Assembly (NCBI GenBank): GCA_023333565.1
Contig: JAJKFH010000946.1
Coordinates: 1-64,000, forward strand
Direction of reading: 5' to 3'
Origin: Puffinus mauretanicus
Taxonomy: Eukaryota; Chordata; Aves; Procellariiformes; Procellariidae
Length of the DNA stretch: 64,000 nt
Shown: piece after piece, positions 13,451 through 24,600 of the stretch
Layout of the letters: every line of letters begins with the position of its first letter
Numbering within the stretch: the first letter of the stretch is position 1
The notes under the pieces: model-generated
What the model saw: only the letters and a program-made list of their open reading frames with translations
The model's database searches: none
What the model was told of the DNA's origin: nothing
Made by a program: the position numbers and the translations under genes

Positions 13451-13564
13451 AGCACAGAGAGGAGATGAAGTTTAAATGTGTGGATTGGGGACCTGGCACG
13501 CAGGGTACCTGCAGCAGCAGGGCAGACGGGCAGGGGCTCTGGGGAGAGCTGGTGAAAGACCCAT

Positions 13565-13603
13565 GGGGGGGTGCATGGGGGGTGCGTGGGGCGCGTGGGG
13601 GGG
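13565..13603 (+). other. Putative G-quadruplex motif
   Basis: Four G-runs of 7, 6, 4 and 7 bases are separated by three loops of exactly five bases (TGCAT, TGCGT, CGCGT). This fits the usual four-run quadruplex pattern on the + strand. The near-identical loops suggest it arose as an 11-12-bp tandem repeat. No gene lies close enough to suggest a role. Confidence 0.6.
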
Positions 13604-16600
13604 TGGCAGCGCTCCCCTCGAGTGGCCACTTGGGTGAAGCAGCATTCGGTTGATGCGAATCCCGGCTGGAAAGGGCGCCTGCCGGAAGGTTTCCCCGCTC
13701 TTCCGCGGCGTGCGTGGCGTGACCCCGGGGCTGTCTCCTCTTCTCCCACGGGGCCGTCAGCACGGCAGGGGCTTGGCAGTGAAAAGCCGCCTGCGAGAGA
13801 GTTGTGAAAAGTAGGTTTTATGCTTTTTACGCGTCTCCCGGGAGATGTGAAGGAAGTCTCCGTATCTGGCCTTTTTTCTGGCCCCCCTTATCTGCTCATC
13901 AATGTTGACCAGACACACTATGTTCTCATGAAAGAGAAACGCCTGTTTTCACAATTGGGGTCATTCGGTGTCCGTGTCACTTACACACTAATTGCTTTGG
14001 CTGGGGGCCTGCCGGGTGGTTGTGCATCGGAACGGGGCCGAAGGGAGCCGTGACAGCGCTTCGCCCCTCCGCTCTTGCACGCTCGGGCTGAAGGCCCGCA
14101 GCACGAAGGGCAATACCAGCCATCTGCAGCCCTGCCCGCGCGCAGACCCTGTGCTCGGTGCAGGCAGGCGCGGGCAGCCCCGGGCCGGCAGCTGGGGCCG
14201 TGCCGGGGGCAATGGCCCTGGGGATGCCCGCACCAGGGGATGCAGCATCGTACTTACTTATTACTTACTATTTTACACAGCAGGCCTTCACACATTATAT
14301 TTCATCAAGTACTAAAGCTTAAGCTGCCTCAGCCTCCAGGAGCAGCAGCATTTTTCTGCCACGTTGTAATTTATCCTCTTTCTGCTGAGGAGCGCAGTAA
14401 GCGTGGTAGCGCCATCACCCGCCTGCTGTCCCGCTGTACCCGTCCCGGGGCAGGCAGACCCTCTTCATATAGACGCTGCAAAATCTGCTTTTGCCACAGC
14501 GCACAGGAAATTTCCCTGACAAAAAAAGGGGAGATGCTGCGTTCTTGCTGGGATTGCTGCCCTGCCGTCTGAGTTGTCTGGCTCGGTTATTGTCAGGCCC
14601 CATCATCTTCCCCTCCCTGCAGGCGGGGGGGTGCTGCTGCGGCGGGGCCGGCGGGCGGCAGGAGTGGGTGCTGGTGTGCCTGAGCCTCCGGCACGTCCGG
14701 CTGGCCGGAGCCGCGCGTTAGAGCTGGAAGTGTATTTGTCAGTAGCGGGGTAGCTCGTCCCTGCTAGCAGATGGAAGGGTTTATCCCACCTTGCCCGCTG
14801 GCTGCCTCCCAAGGTTCAGTGGCCCCGGCAGGGAAGTATTTTGGGGAGCACGCTGAGCGCTATCGGGCTGCTCCCTGTAAGCAGGGACCTACTTCTGCCC
14901 AGTGAGATTGTGAATTGATTTATAGCTGGATTCTGACATCCTGGGTTTGTTGGTTTTTTTTAATTTGAAGAGTTTGGGAAGGGCTGGGGAGCCCACGCAG
15001 CTGCGCGAGCTGCTGCTCTGCTGGGCAAATGCCCCACGCCGGGGCGTGCTGCCGCCGCGAGCGGGGCGATGGCTCCTTGCCTGCGGGTGCCAAACGGCTC
15101 CGGTTTTGCCGGGCGGCTGCGTGCGAGGCCCCAAGTGCCGCGCGACAGCGCTGGGCCGGCCGGGGCCGGGACCAGCGCGTGGTGTTGGGCAGGGCAGGGA
15201 AGCAGGCATGGCCTCCCGCACAGCCTCGCCTCCTGCCCTCGTCCCCCTCCTGTGATTGCTAAAACAGCGGGACCCCAGTGGGTCCTGTGGCAGTCGGTCG
15301 GGCTTATGGCTAGAAACCCACTGGAGCCAAATCCCACCTGGGTGACACCCGCAAGCACTCCTGGGCTGCAAACCTGGCACAACCTCATGGCCCCCTCCTG
15401 CGTAAACCGATGCTGTTGTTTAAGGGGAACTGAATTTGGTCAAAGAAGCTCCAGGTCTCTTTGCAGGGACTCGTTACTCTGGGGCGGGACAATGCTGCTG
15501 GGAGAAGCCCTGCAACGCGGTGCCATGGCTGTGCCAGGCCACGCTCCCGCGAGGAGCCGGGTGTGCAGCCCTGGTGCTCCGGGACAAGGCGACTCGCCAA
15601 ACCCCCGCCCGTCCCCTGCGCCCCCTCCCTGCGCGGGCTGTTGGAAAGCAAGGCAGGGACTGACTCATCCCCCGGGTCCCTGGGTCCCGTGGCTGCTGGG
15701 GAGGGGGCAGCTGCCTCTGCCGCAGGCGAGACCCAGCGCAGCAGTGTCACCAGAACTGCCGCTTCTCCTGGCTGCCAAGCCGCTTCCCTGCAGCCGACTT
15801 TGGCATCAGCGCGGCGTCCCGAGGCGTGTGCCGGGTGCGCGGGAGGGGAGTCACCGCCCAGCAAGCGAGTCCTTCTTGTCAGGCTGCTTAGCACGGACTA
15901 ATGTTCTGGGCAGGAAAGCTGAGGCCATTCCAGCGCTTGCTGCTCAGCAGGCTGTAAGCAGCTTACGGGGCTGGCACGAGGGGCCTCTCGGCAATTAAGC
16001 ACTCTCCTGCCAGACCCGAAGGCAGGAGGCTCCTGCAAGGCGCTTGGGATGCTCCTCGTGCAGCAGAAGCGAGACGTGTCTGCAGGGGCATCCCGTCACC
16101 TGGGGGGGGTCGGTATGTGACCCCTGCCCACACCCTCGCCGGGCACCCGGGCAGCCTTGGGGCAAAGGGGGTCGGGGCTGTTGGTGCTGGAAGACCCTGC
16201 AACCGCCCTGGTTCTGGAGCAGGCTGCCGGACACCTGGTCCCCGATTTTTTCTGGAAATGGGTCCAATAATTAGACCCATCAGTTTACATAGAATTAGTC
16301 CTGTTCACTTAACCACGAAATTATGACTTCAGAGATTCAATCTCATTATTTGGCCAGTAAGCTTGGCAGGATGATCCCTCTTCTCTCATTACTTTACAAA
16401 AGTACTAAGCCTTTGCCCTGGCTGCTATTTTCTCTGCTGCAGCCGGGACCGAGGGGATTTGGCAGGGTTCCTGCCGCAGCTGCCTTAGCCAAACAGATGA
16501 AGCCTCATTAGCACCTGTACCAGGGAGGTATTTATTTCCATTAAGACAGCATGGAGGGTGCCTTTCTGCCGGCACAGCGCAAACACAGCGGGAGACACAG

Positions 16601-18225
16601 TCCTGCTCCCCTTTCCTCGAGAGCTCCCTCATCACTTAGCATCTATTTAAACTGTCTGCCAAAATCAGACTGAGCCACAAGCGAGCTCGTCTGCGGCTCT
16701 GCCCTCCCCTCTCGGCAGCCAGCGCTGGCACCCTGGCAAGCCCGGGGCGCGGGGTGTCTGCAGTCCCTGGGGACGGGGCTGGGCGAGGCAGCCCGCCAGC
16801 GTCCCTGGGACCGTCAGCATGCCCTGCGCCTGGAAATGGCTGCAGAAGGGGTGCTGGGGCGAGCCTGTGCTCTGGCTCTGGTCGTACATGTGCTGCACTG
16901 CACAGCACGGGTGAAACCAGGGATAGGGGTGGGCTTAAAAACGGAGCTCTTCACTGGGGCCTTTGTAGAGCAGTGGGTGTGCTGGTATCCGAGTCCCGTA
17001 AGTCTCCAGGTTGTTTTTAATATGCTGGAGGAAGAAGGCACAGTCTTTACATTCCTCCCACACTTAAACAGATCTGGGCTGACCAGAGCCAGCGCTCTGC
17101 ACGGGGACCGGCAAAGGAGGAAACGTTGAGCCCCGCGGGGTGAGGCAGTGGAGCCAGCCCCGGGGCGGGCAGGGGTACGGGCAGGCTGCCTTGCTGCTGG
17201 GGCTCCACAGCGAATTTACACCTTCTGGGTTTTTTAGGAAGCTGCTCCCTGGGGTTGATGCTGCAGAGGTGTCGCTCCCTGCTCTCCTGCCCCTCTCCAT
17301 TTTTTGGGCTAAATTCCTGTCCATCAGTTTTCTAGCCAGCACAGGGCAAAACCTCTCAATCTATAGTTTGCAACCAAGCTGTTAGGCATGGAGGAAGCAG
17401 TCCGCCAAGGAAAAACCCAGGAGCAGGGTAATGGCTGGGCAGAGCTGGGTACAGCTCGGGGCAGAGCTGTGCCTGGACGTGGCTTGGGGACGGCGGCACG
17501 TTTTGTAGGATAAGCCACTGCTTGGCTGTAAGTCTTTGCACCAGGACTACACAAATCTACTACAAACGTTGCTATTTTAATCAGTGGACCTCTCTCTGTG
17601 TCCTACTGTCATTTTTTCTTTCTCGGTGACACAGGCTGAAGGAATTTTTTCACTCTTTGTCCCCTTGTCCCTTCTCATGTAGAGACAAGGGGAAAACCGG
17701 GCAGTAGCAACGCCCGAGCTCTCCCACAGAAAGGGAACGCTCACCAGATGGTGGTTCCTCTTCCAGACATTGGGATTTCAGTAAATCACTCTCCCTGCGG
17801 TTGTGCAGTAGGACTAGGACAGCACATAGAAGGGCACTCCAAGTCTGAAGCAATTTGTATTTACAGCTTACAGTCACAGCTTGGTTGTTTCCTGTAAAAC
17901 CGTGCAGAATCATAGGGAACCTTCCCTTTTCTCAACATTTGCAACTGTGTCAAATCAAGATTTAAAAAATTGATTATTATGTGTGGTGATGCCATTTCTT
18001 AAAGGTCGGGGGTACAGAAAGGAAAAGGTAGGCAGCTCTGTGCAGTTTGGGGTGCTTAAGCCGAGTCAGCGAGGCTCTGAAAGCAGGTAAAGCCCGTCCC
18101 TGCCCTTGCCCTAGCGAGGACGCGGGCAGATGGCCGAGGACTCCTAAGAGCAGAAATGGCCTGAGCAGGCAGCGGGAGGGAGAGGGTGCGGGACGGATTC
18201 CCGGGAAGGGTGCTGGGGTGGTCCC

Positions 18226-18260
18226 GGGTCCCCAGCAAGGGTCCCCAGCAAGGGTCCCCA
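18226..18260 (+). repeat. 13-bp tandem repeat (GGGTCCCCAGCAA), 2.7 copies
   Basis: Two perfect copies of a 13-bp unit are followed by a 9-bp partial copy. The repeat is non-coding and lies in a GC-rich patch. Confidence 0.85.
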
Positions 18261-18640
18261 CGCAGCCACAGCTGCCGGCGACGTTCCCCTCTCCCCTCTC
18301 TGGCGGCGAGCACAGCAAGAAGCTAAAGCAGATTACAGTATCGGTGTGGAGAAAACACCTAAACACAAATGACAGGCATTGTAAGAACAAGTGAAAAGCA
18401 TGTAATAAGATACATCTTAAACCAGATTCATTAGTTGAAGAACGAGGCAAACGGCTCCTGGAGATGAGCAGCAGCACTGACGGCAGCTCGGGGCAGGTCG
18501 GGGCTCTGCAGCCAGGCGAGTTCCGCTTTGCTGTCACCTGCCGAGTGAATTCCGCCTCGGTGCGATTCCGGGAGTGAATTAGATTCAGGCCACTTGGCTG
18601 AATATCACGCTGGCCATCTCAGTGCTTTACAAAAGGAATC

Positions 18641-18673
18641 TTTAAGGAACTCTTAAAGGAACTTTTAAGGAAC
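18641..18673 (+). repeat. Degenerate TTTAAGGAAC tandem repeat
   Basis: Three adjacent copies of a roughly 11-bp motif ending AAGGAAC occur, each differing by one or two bases. It is a small non-coding repeat. Confidence 0.65.
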
Positions 18674-19437
18674 AATTTTTGCAAAGTGACGGTTGATTAC
18701 ACGGGATTACACAGGATCCATTACGTGGGATCCACCACGGCTGCAACGGCAGCACTTCCCAGCAAGCTCTGCGCGATGATGCTGGTCCTGTGCACGAAGG
18801 ACACGTTTCTCTTAAGAAGCCCCATATTAAATAGCAGTATGTTCTGGTATTGATCTTTATCCGAGACATCTCTGCAGTTCTGGGAGTACAGCTTTTCTAC
18901 CTGCCCCCATTTATAATTGCTCACGGGTTTACTTATATTAGAAATCAAAGTGGCAAATAGAAACTCACAGAGGACTTTTTGCCTTTTTACATGCAAGTTG
19001 CTATGGTTTTAAGTCAGTGCTGATCTTGCCCCCCTTAAATACAAGTCATTAAAATCAATCGTTAATTAAAAGGTTCGTACAACAACCACCGTACTCACTC
19101 GTGTTTGAACATTAATGGAGGTATTTTTCCTTAAAAGAACAGTGGGTTCTTTTAGATAAGTTCTAGAGATTATAAAAAAGATTATCTATGCCTGTGATTT
19201 TTTTTTCCAGTACATTTTTGGACTAGGCTCCTGAAATAAGCTCCTGAAGCTCCAATTTTAAAAGCCAAAGGTTAATCCCTTAAGAGCTCAGTAAACAATC
19301 ATTAAGGGGATGGAAAGCTTGAGTGCGGTGCAAGCAGAGGCTGAAAGGCAGGAGGGAAAGATGTGCCCACAGCGGCAGCAGCCACTGGCCTCTCCTGGGC
19401 GCGGGGAGCGGAGGGTCCTGCTGCCGTCAGGGGCAGG

Positions 19438-19580
19438 CACGGCCCCACGGCACAGCCCCATGGCACAGCCCCGCGGCACAGCCCCATGGCACGGCCCCAC
19501 GGCACAGCCCCGCGGCACAGCCCCGCGGCACAGCCCCGCGGCACAGCCCCATGGCACGGCCCCACGGCACAGCCCCGCGG
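19438..19580 (+). repeat. 13-bp minisatellite, 11 copies, three unit variants
   Basis: Eleven exact-length 13-bp units run without a gap from 19438 to 19580. Three variants occur: A = CACGGCCCCACGG, B = CACAGCCCCATGG and C = CACAGCCCCGCGG, in the order A B C B A C C C B A C. The BAC triplet recurs at units 4-6 and 9-11. Since 13 is not a multiple of 3, the same short peptide appears in all frames on both strands (HSPAAQPRGTAPR-like on +), which explains the cluster of overlapping open frames here. Confidence 0.95.
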
Positions 19581-21330
19581 TGAGCCGATTTGATTTCTAG
19601 GCAAAAAAGCCCAATACCAAAAGAGGGAAAGAGCGTAAAATTCAGCTGAGGGGAAGGAGGGTCTGTTTGGTTTGCCTGAACCGTTTCAGGGGAGCGCTGG
19701 TGGTTCGGATGGCTCCACGCCTCGTTTACCTCTGTGTGGGGTTTGTCTGGGAAAGAGTCAAGAGCAGCCGGGCAGCGGAGGCATCGCTCAGTGCCCACCC
19801 GGCTGGGCATCTGGGAGGAATTAACGTGCAAAATGGTTGCACACAGTGGGTGGTGCAAAATCAGAAAAGTGACTTGGGTGGTATGAAACAGGAGACAGAA
19901 TCAGGGGCAAAGGAACGGAAGCTCAAATAAATCAGAAATAATGAGAGACCTGATCCCAGTGTGATTTGCTGAAAATAGGGGGGTTCTGATGGGGATGAGC
20001 CATTTGCAGGGACAACAGTCACAGCCAACCTGTGACGCTGCAGGGACCGATGCAGTCTGTAATGGTACTGTACAGAGTCATCTGAACATTCATCAGCTGG
20101 TCTGTAACTGGTACTCAATCTCCTGAGGGAAAGTGGAAACTTGTCTGGTTTAGCCAGGGCTTCCCACCGACACTGCGCTGCGGTCGGCTCCTTGCGAGCA
20201 TTTCTGACACACGTCACCTGAGGCATGTGCTAACTTTGCTTTACAACATCTCAGAATAGATTTATATTTATGTATTTTCTGTTTTTTCTACAGTCAACAT
20301 GCCTACCTTTTTTTTTTGTAATGACTGAGATGATACAAACCAGGTGAGTCTATCTGTATTTGGAATTTAAATAAGGGAGGTGGGGACTTGGGGACAGAAG
20401 AGTCCCTGTGCCGCTTCTGACCAGGACTGCGGTGCTTCAGCTTTTGCAGCTTAAACTGAAGCTGTTGCTTCAGCAACTGCACATTAAATTAGAAATGGCC
20501 GTAGTAATTATTGCCAGGGTTTTTGTTTCTGAGCTGAGTTGGCATTTCTTTGTACTACATGATTAGCTTTTCATTAAGCTTTTTATTTCAGGTACTGACG
20601 TATCTCTTTGTTTACTCCTTAGCATCACCGCCTTCCTAATTGTCAATGGGAGCTGCCGCATTTTATCTTAAGTTGTCAAATGCATATTGAAGTTTCAGTG
20701 TTACAGAGAGCCGAGAGATGTCTGGGTGCTCTGAGACGCGGCCAGGAAAATGTTCAACAGGCTCGGTTTCAGCCGAGGGGCAGGAGAGAAACCAGCTGAG
20801 AGCATCCCGGTAATGAGAGGCGACTGCGACCCACGCGGCAGCTCCCAGGGAGGAACAGCTCTGGGAGGAGGGAGGCCAGAGCGGCTGGGAGAGAGAAAGA
20901 GCTGCGGGGTAATGAGAAAGGGAACAATAGCCGGAGGAGGAATGACAGGGTCTGGCCGCGCAGGCATCGGTGCAGAGGTATTGCTCAGGGTGCTCCTATC
21001 CCCATCAGCTTCAAACCCGTCGGAAGAGAGTCCGAAAAAAAGAGACTTCTAATACTTAGTTTGAACTCCTGTCACTTCTTTGTCATTGCCATATTTTCAG
21101 ATATTCCCAAAATAAAATAAAATGGAGTATTGGCATCAGGACAGCTAAAAATCCACTACTCATTATGCAGCAGCACTAAACTGAATAATTCAGTTTCTGT
21201 TTCTGTGACTGGTATTTTTGAGGCCCTTCCTTCCCCAAACTAAACCCTGTGGGCAGGAATGTGAGGGAGGGCAGTTTGCAAAAAGACCACCGATCCCTGA
21301 CAGGAGGAGGGGACGGGCAGGGCTGGTGCA
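19581..21330. other. Intergenic DNA between two minisatellites
   Basis: No gene was recognised. The segment 20230-20700 is AT-rich with a nine-T run near 20310 and no useful open frame. The segment 20700-21050 is purine-rich on the + strand, and its 100-codon frame (20750-21052) has no recognisable domain. Confidence 0.55.
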
Positions 21331-21674
21331 GGGCAGGCAGGCAGGGCAGGCAGGCAGGGCAGGCAGGCAGGGCAAGCAGGCAGGCAGGGCAAGCAGGCAG
21401 GCAAGGGCAGGCAGGGCAGGCAGGCAGGCAGGGCAGGCAGGCAGGGCAAGCTGGCAGGCAGGGCAGGCAGGCAGGCAGGGCGGGCAGGCAGGGCGGGCAG
21501 GCAGGCAAGGGCAGGCAGGGCAGGCAGGCAGGCAGGGCAGGCAGGGCGGGCAGGCAGGGCGGGCAGGCAGGCAGGGCAGGCAGGCAGGGCAGGCAGGCAG
21601 GCAGGCAGGGCAGGCAGGCAGGCAGGGCAGGCAGGCAGGGCAGGCAGGCAGGCAGGGCAGGCAGGCAGGGCAGG
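21331..21674 (+). repeat. (GGCA)n-type minisatellite, about 344 bp
   Basis: A long array is built from GGCA tetramers interrupted by an extra G, giving sub-units mainly of 9, 13, 17 or 21 bp (GGGCA followed by one to four GGCA). Variant sub-units carry GGGCAAGCA or GGGCGGGCA. The + strand has a single T in the whole array (21452), so the strands are strongly asymmetric. It is open in several frames on both strands, giving spurious polypeptides of about 175-180 residues rich in Gly/Gln/Ala/Arg or Cys/Leu/Pro. These are repeat translations, not proteins. Confidence 0.95.
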
Positions 21675-24600
21675 GGGGCACCACCACCGCCCAGGGCCAC
21701 TTGGGTTTCATCACTGACAGTGAGACTTGGGCAAGGACTGCACCTGACTTATTGTTGTTGTAAAACCAGTGCCAAAGTAGGTCCTTAGGATCAGAAAAAC
21801 CATTGACTGATCATTACTGGTGGCTTTGCACCCTCGAATTCAAGAACAACTAAAATATAGCCAGACTCTAACATGGCCCACGGTTAAACAGAGCCTGTGC
21901 CATTAGCAGGAATCTGGTAAACAACATCAAGTTGCGCTAGCAGCCTTTGAAAATGCAGTTCTAGGGTTAGATATTCAATATTTCCATGTTTGAATGCATA
22001 AGCATGTAAATGCTGCTGTACAGCAAAGCAAAAGGGTATGTGGATGTTTGCTTTTATCCACGTGGAAATAACGGTCCAACAGAATTCAGTTCTCTATTTT
22101 CCATTAGTTCCGTTCGGAGCAGGGCAGTAGCGACAGCCCCCGGAGCAGCAGCCCAGCCCGGAGGGATGGCTGGGCGTGCAGACAAGCCCAGCACAGCTGC
22201 TGGCTGCAGGGCATGGCCTGTCCTCGGGGACCACCGCCAACGCCGGCCCGAGCCCTCCGGCGCAGCAAAGCCAGGCTCCCATCCGACACGACGGGGCTGG
22301 TGAGAGCCTCGGGCACAGGCGCCCTGGGAGGCCGCCGGGTGCTCTGCACCGCAGCACCGAGGTGCCACTCAACGGAAAATGAGGAGTCACCCACTTCAGC
22401 CCCACCAGGATAATGGCATAGGTGAGATTGCTGCAGGACATGTAATGCCACGCGTGGGTATCTGGCATGATCCTCCCTTTATCTAGATCAACTCACGTAG
22501 AACTGACGGGGAAAGAAAACGTGGGTACAGAATACAGAAAAGCAGAAGGATAACAGCTCAGAAGGGTTCAGTAAGTGGTTTTTGCCAACAGCAGCAAGAG
22601 GTCACCTCTGCAACTTTTAAATGGCGGTTGTTGCTACCTCCAGTCCATAGAAAGGCGATATGCCAGGCTTTCACCTATTATTACATTACTGTTCTCTGAT
22701 TTCTTAATCTTAGCTTTCAAAAAATTGTTACAGATCAGTTTTAACATCTTCTTTCCATGTTTCACACACAATAGAAAAGTTTTCTGATTTTAACTTTCCT
22801 ATATTTTTAGTGGTGACAAAATTTATTTTAACCAAATAGATGACCTGATCAAATACTATATTAAAATGTCAAGAAACAATTTTGCCTACATAAAAAAATA
22901 TCAGAAGGGAAATTTAATTGAAAATCCAGTATTACCATATTTTCTAATATCTGCTGAACGTTAGCAGATGATGTTTACCATTGATGTGATTTGCCAGTGA
23001 TGCGATTGCAGGTATATTCTGAATAATATTTGACCTCCTCTGTTCCAGAACTGGACGCTGCCTCCAGCTGTGGCTGCTGGGCCCACAGCAGGACTGCGCT
23101 CTCAGCAGCCTAGTCAGCTTTGAGAAGTGCATGCACATAATTCGCCCCTGCAAACCGCCATGAAGCCGGGGTCCGGGCGCGCGCTCGGAGGCCAACGCCG
23201 TTTGGATGTGCGAAGTGGCTGAGATCTGATTCCTCTGCGAGCATCTGCTGAGCGCCCTTTGCACATCTGGAACTGGCCAGGGAAGCAGCCCTTGCCATCC
23301 TGCCCCGGCCAGGGGACGCAGGGCCACCTCCTTCAAGTCCCTGCCTTGGGTGGGAGTCCGGGATCCAGCCTCCCCACACCCGCACGGCAATCCCGTGGGC
23401 ACGGAGCGAGGCAGGGCCGGCCCCTGCACGCCGGGGGGTCCCTGCGCCTTATTACGGCTTGTGGGCATGGCCGAGACATCTCCTTACACAAACGGTAAAT
23501 CATTGCTGCCAGCACCGATTATCCCGCAGCGCGAGCGCATTTGCCAGCAAACGCACGGTTTGCCGTGGCCACGGCCGGCGGTGCCCTTGAGGACGGGTAA
23601 TCGCTGACGCCCAGGCAGCACGCTGCAGCCAAGCCAGAGAAAACCGAGAGCTTTGCTCCGATCTCTGCAGCCTGAAGAACATGCCCGCTATGCTGATTAC
23701 CAAATTCTCGCTGTCGGTATGGGTGCCCAGCCGTACCTGTAAGCCCTGGGTATCTACAGGAGGGAAGACAGAGCTGAAGCCTGCCCGGGAGGTGAGGCGT
23801 GAGGACGTATGCAAAACTCCCGACTGCTGAAGAGCTGTTCTGAGGAAACACGGTTCTCACACCCGCTTCCAACACCTCAAACAAGATCACCACTGGGATC
23901 ACTAACACGGAGTGCAGAGTTAACAACGCTCCTGAAACCACCCGAAAACTCCCCGCAGCAGCAGGGCGGTGCAGGAGCTGTGCCGTGCAGCTCCCCCGAC
24001 CGCAGGCTCCCTCCGCTCCATCCAACTCCCGCTTCCTCACAGAAAACCCAGCTGCCTTCCCTGCTGCTAACTGTGGTCCAGGTAACAGAGGAAAAGACAG
24101 AGAGAGGGCTAAAAAAACCAGCCAAACCATTATGCAGATGTATGCAACTGGACATTTAAGTGCAAGGTAGCTCCAGTGAAAATCAGAGTTAGGTCTCGAA
24201 GCAGCATTAGGGTGAGACGCGGTGCTGCCGTCGCGTGCTCGGCTGTACGGGGAAATCCAGCTTTGCTGCAGCGGCAGCATGGATCTGGGGGTGCAAAGGG
24301 CTTTGGGGGAGCAAGAGGAGCCAGGCAGGGCTGGACGGAGGCACCAGGCACCTGCGGGGCCCTGCTGCCGCCCCCCACGGCTCTCTCAGCCAGCCGGCTG
24401 GCCACGAGGAGACGCGTCCCTGCAAACAGGAAAAGCTGTCCCTGTACCCCACCGAGACGCTCGCAGGATGCTTGGGTTATAGCAAGGGGGAGTGCTGTGT
24501 TCATTTCCCTGGATGCATTAGGTAGCAAGTACTTAACTGAAATACTTGATCTTGTCTCCCTTGGTATGCGATCTTCACTGCTTCTTGCCTGTTTGTCTTC

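Larger units (their letters stand above)
12809..19437. other. Intergenic DNA, no gene recognised
   Basis: The stretch begins with an AT-rich block at 12960-13450 and is then mostly GC-rich to 17100. It contains a G-quadruplex-type motif at 13565-13603, a (TACT)n-like patch at 14251-14270 and a small 13-bp duplication at 18226. The longest frame, 309 codons on + at 15069-15998, is Pro/Ala/Arg/Gly-rich throughout. It has no domain I know and no transcript signals, so I treat it as chance. From 17560 to 19300 the DNA is more balanced in composition and shows nothing I recognise. Confidence 0.55.

Noticed and set aside
15069..15998. 309-codon + frame
   Set aside because: Low-complexity Pro/Ala/Arg/Gly composition, overlapping frames on both strands, no motif or transcript signal.
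19288..19858. Six overlapping repeat-peptide frames (HGTAPR and CRGAVPWG types)
   Set aside because: Translations of the 13-bp minisatellite in all phases.
21176..21788. Frames of 174-181 codons rich in CLPAC or GRQAG
   Set aside because: Direct translations of the (GGCA)n minisatellite in several frames; not proteins.
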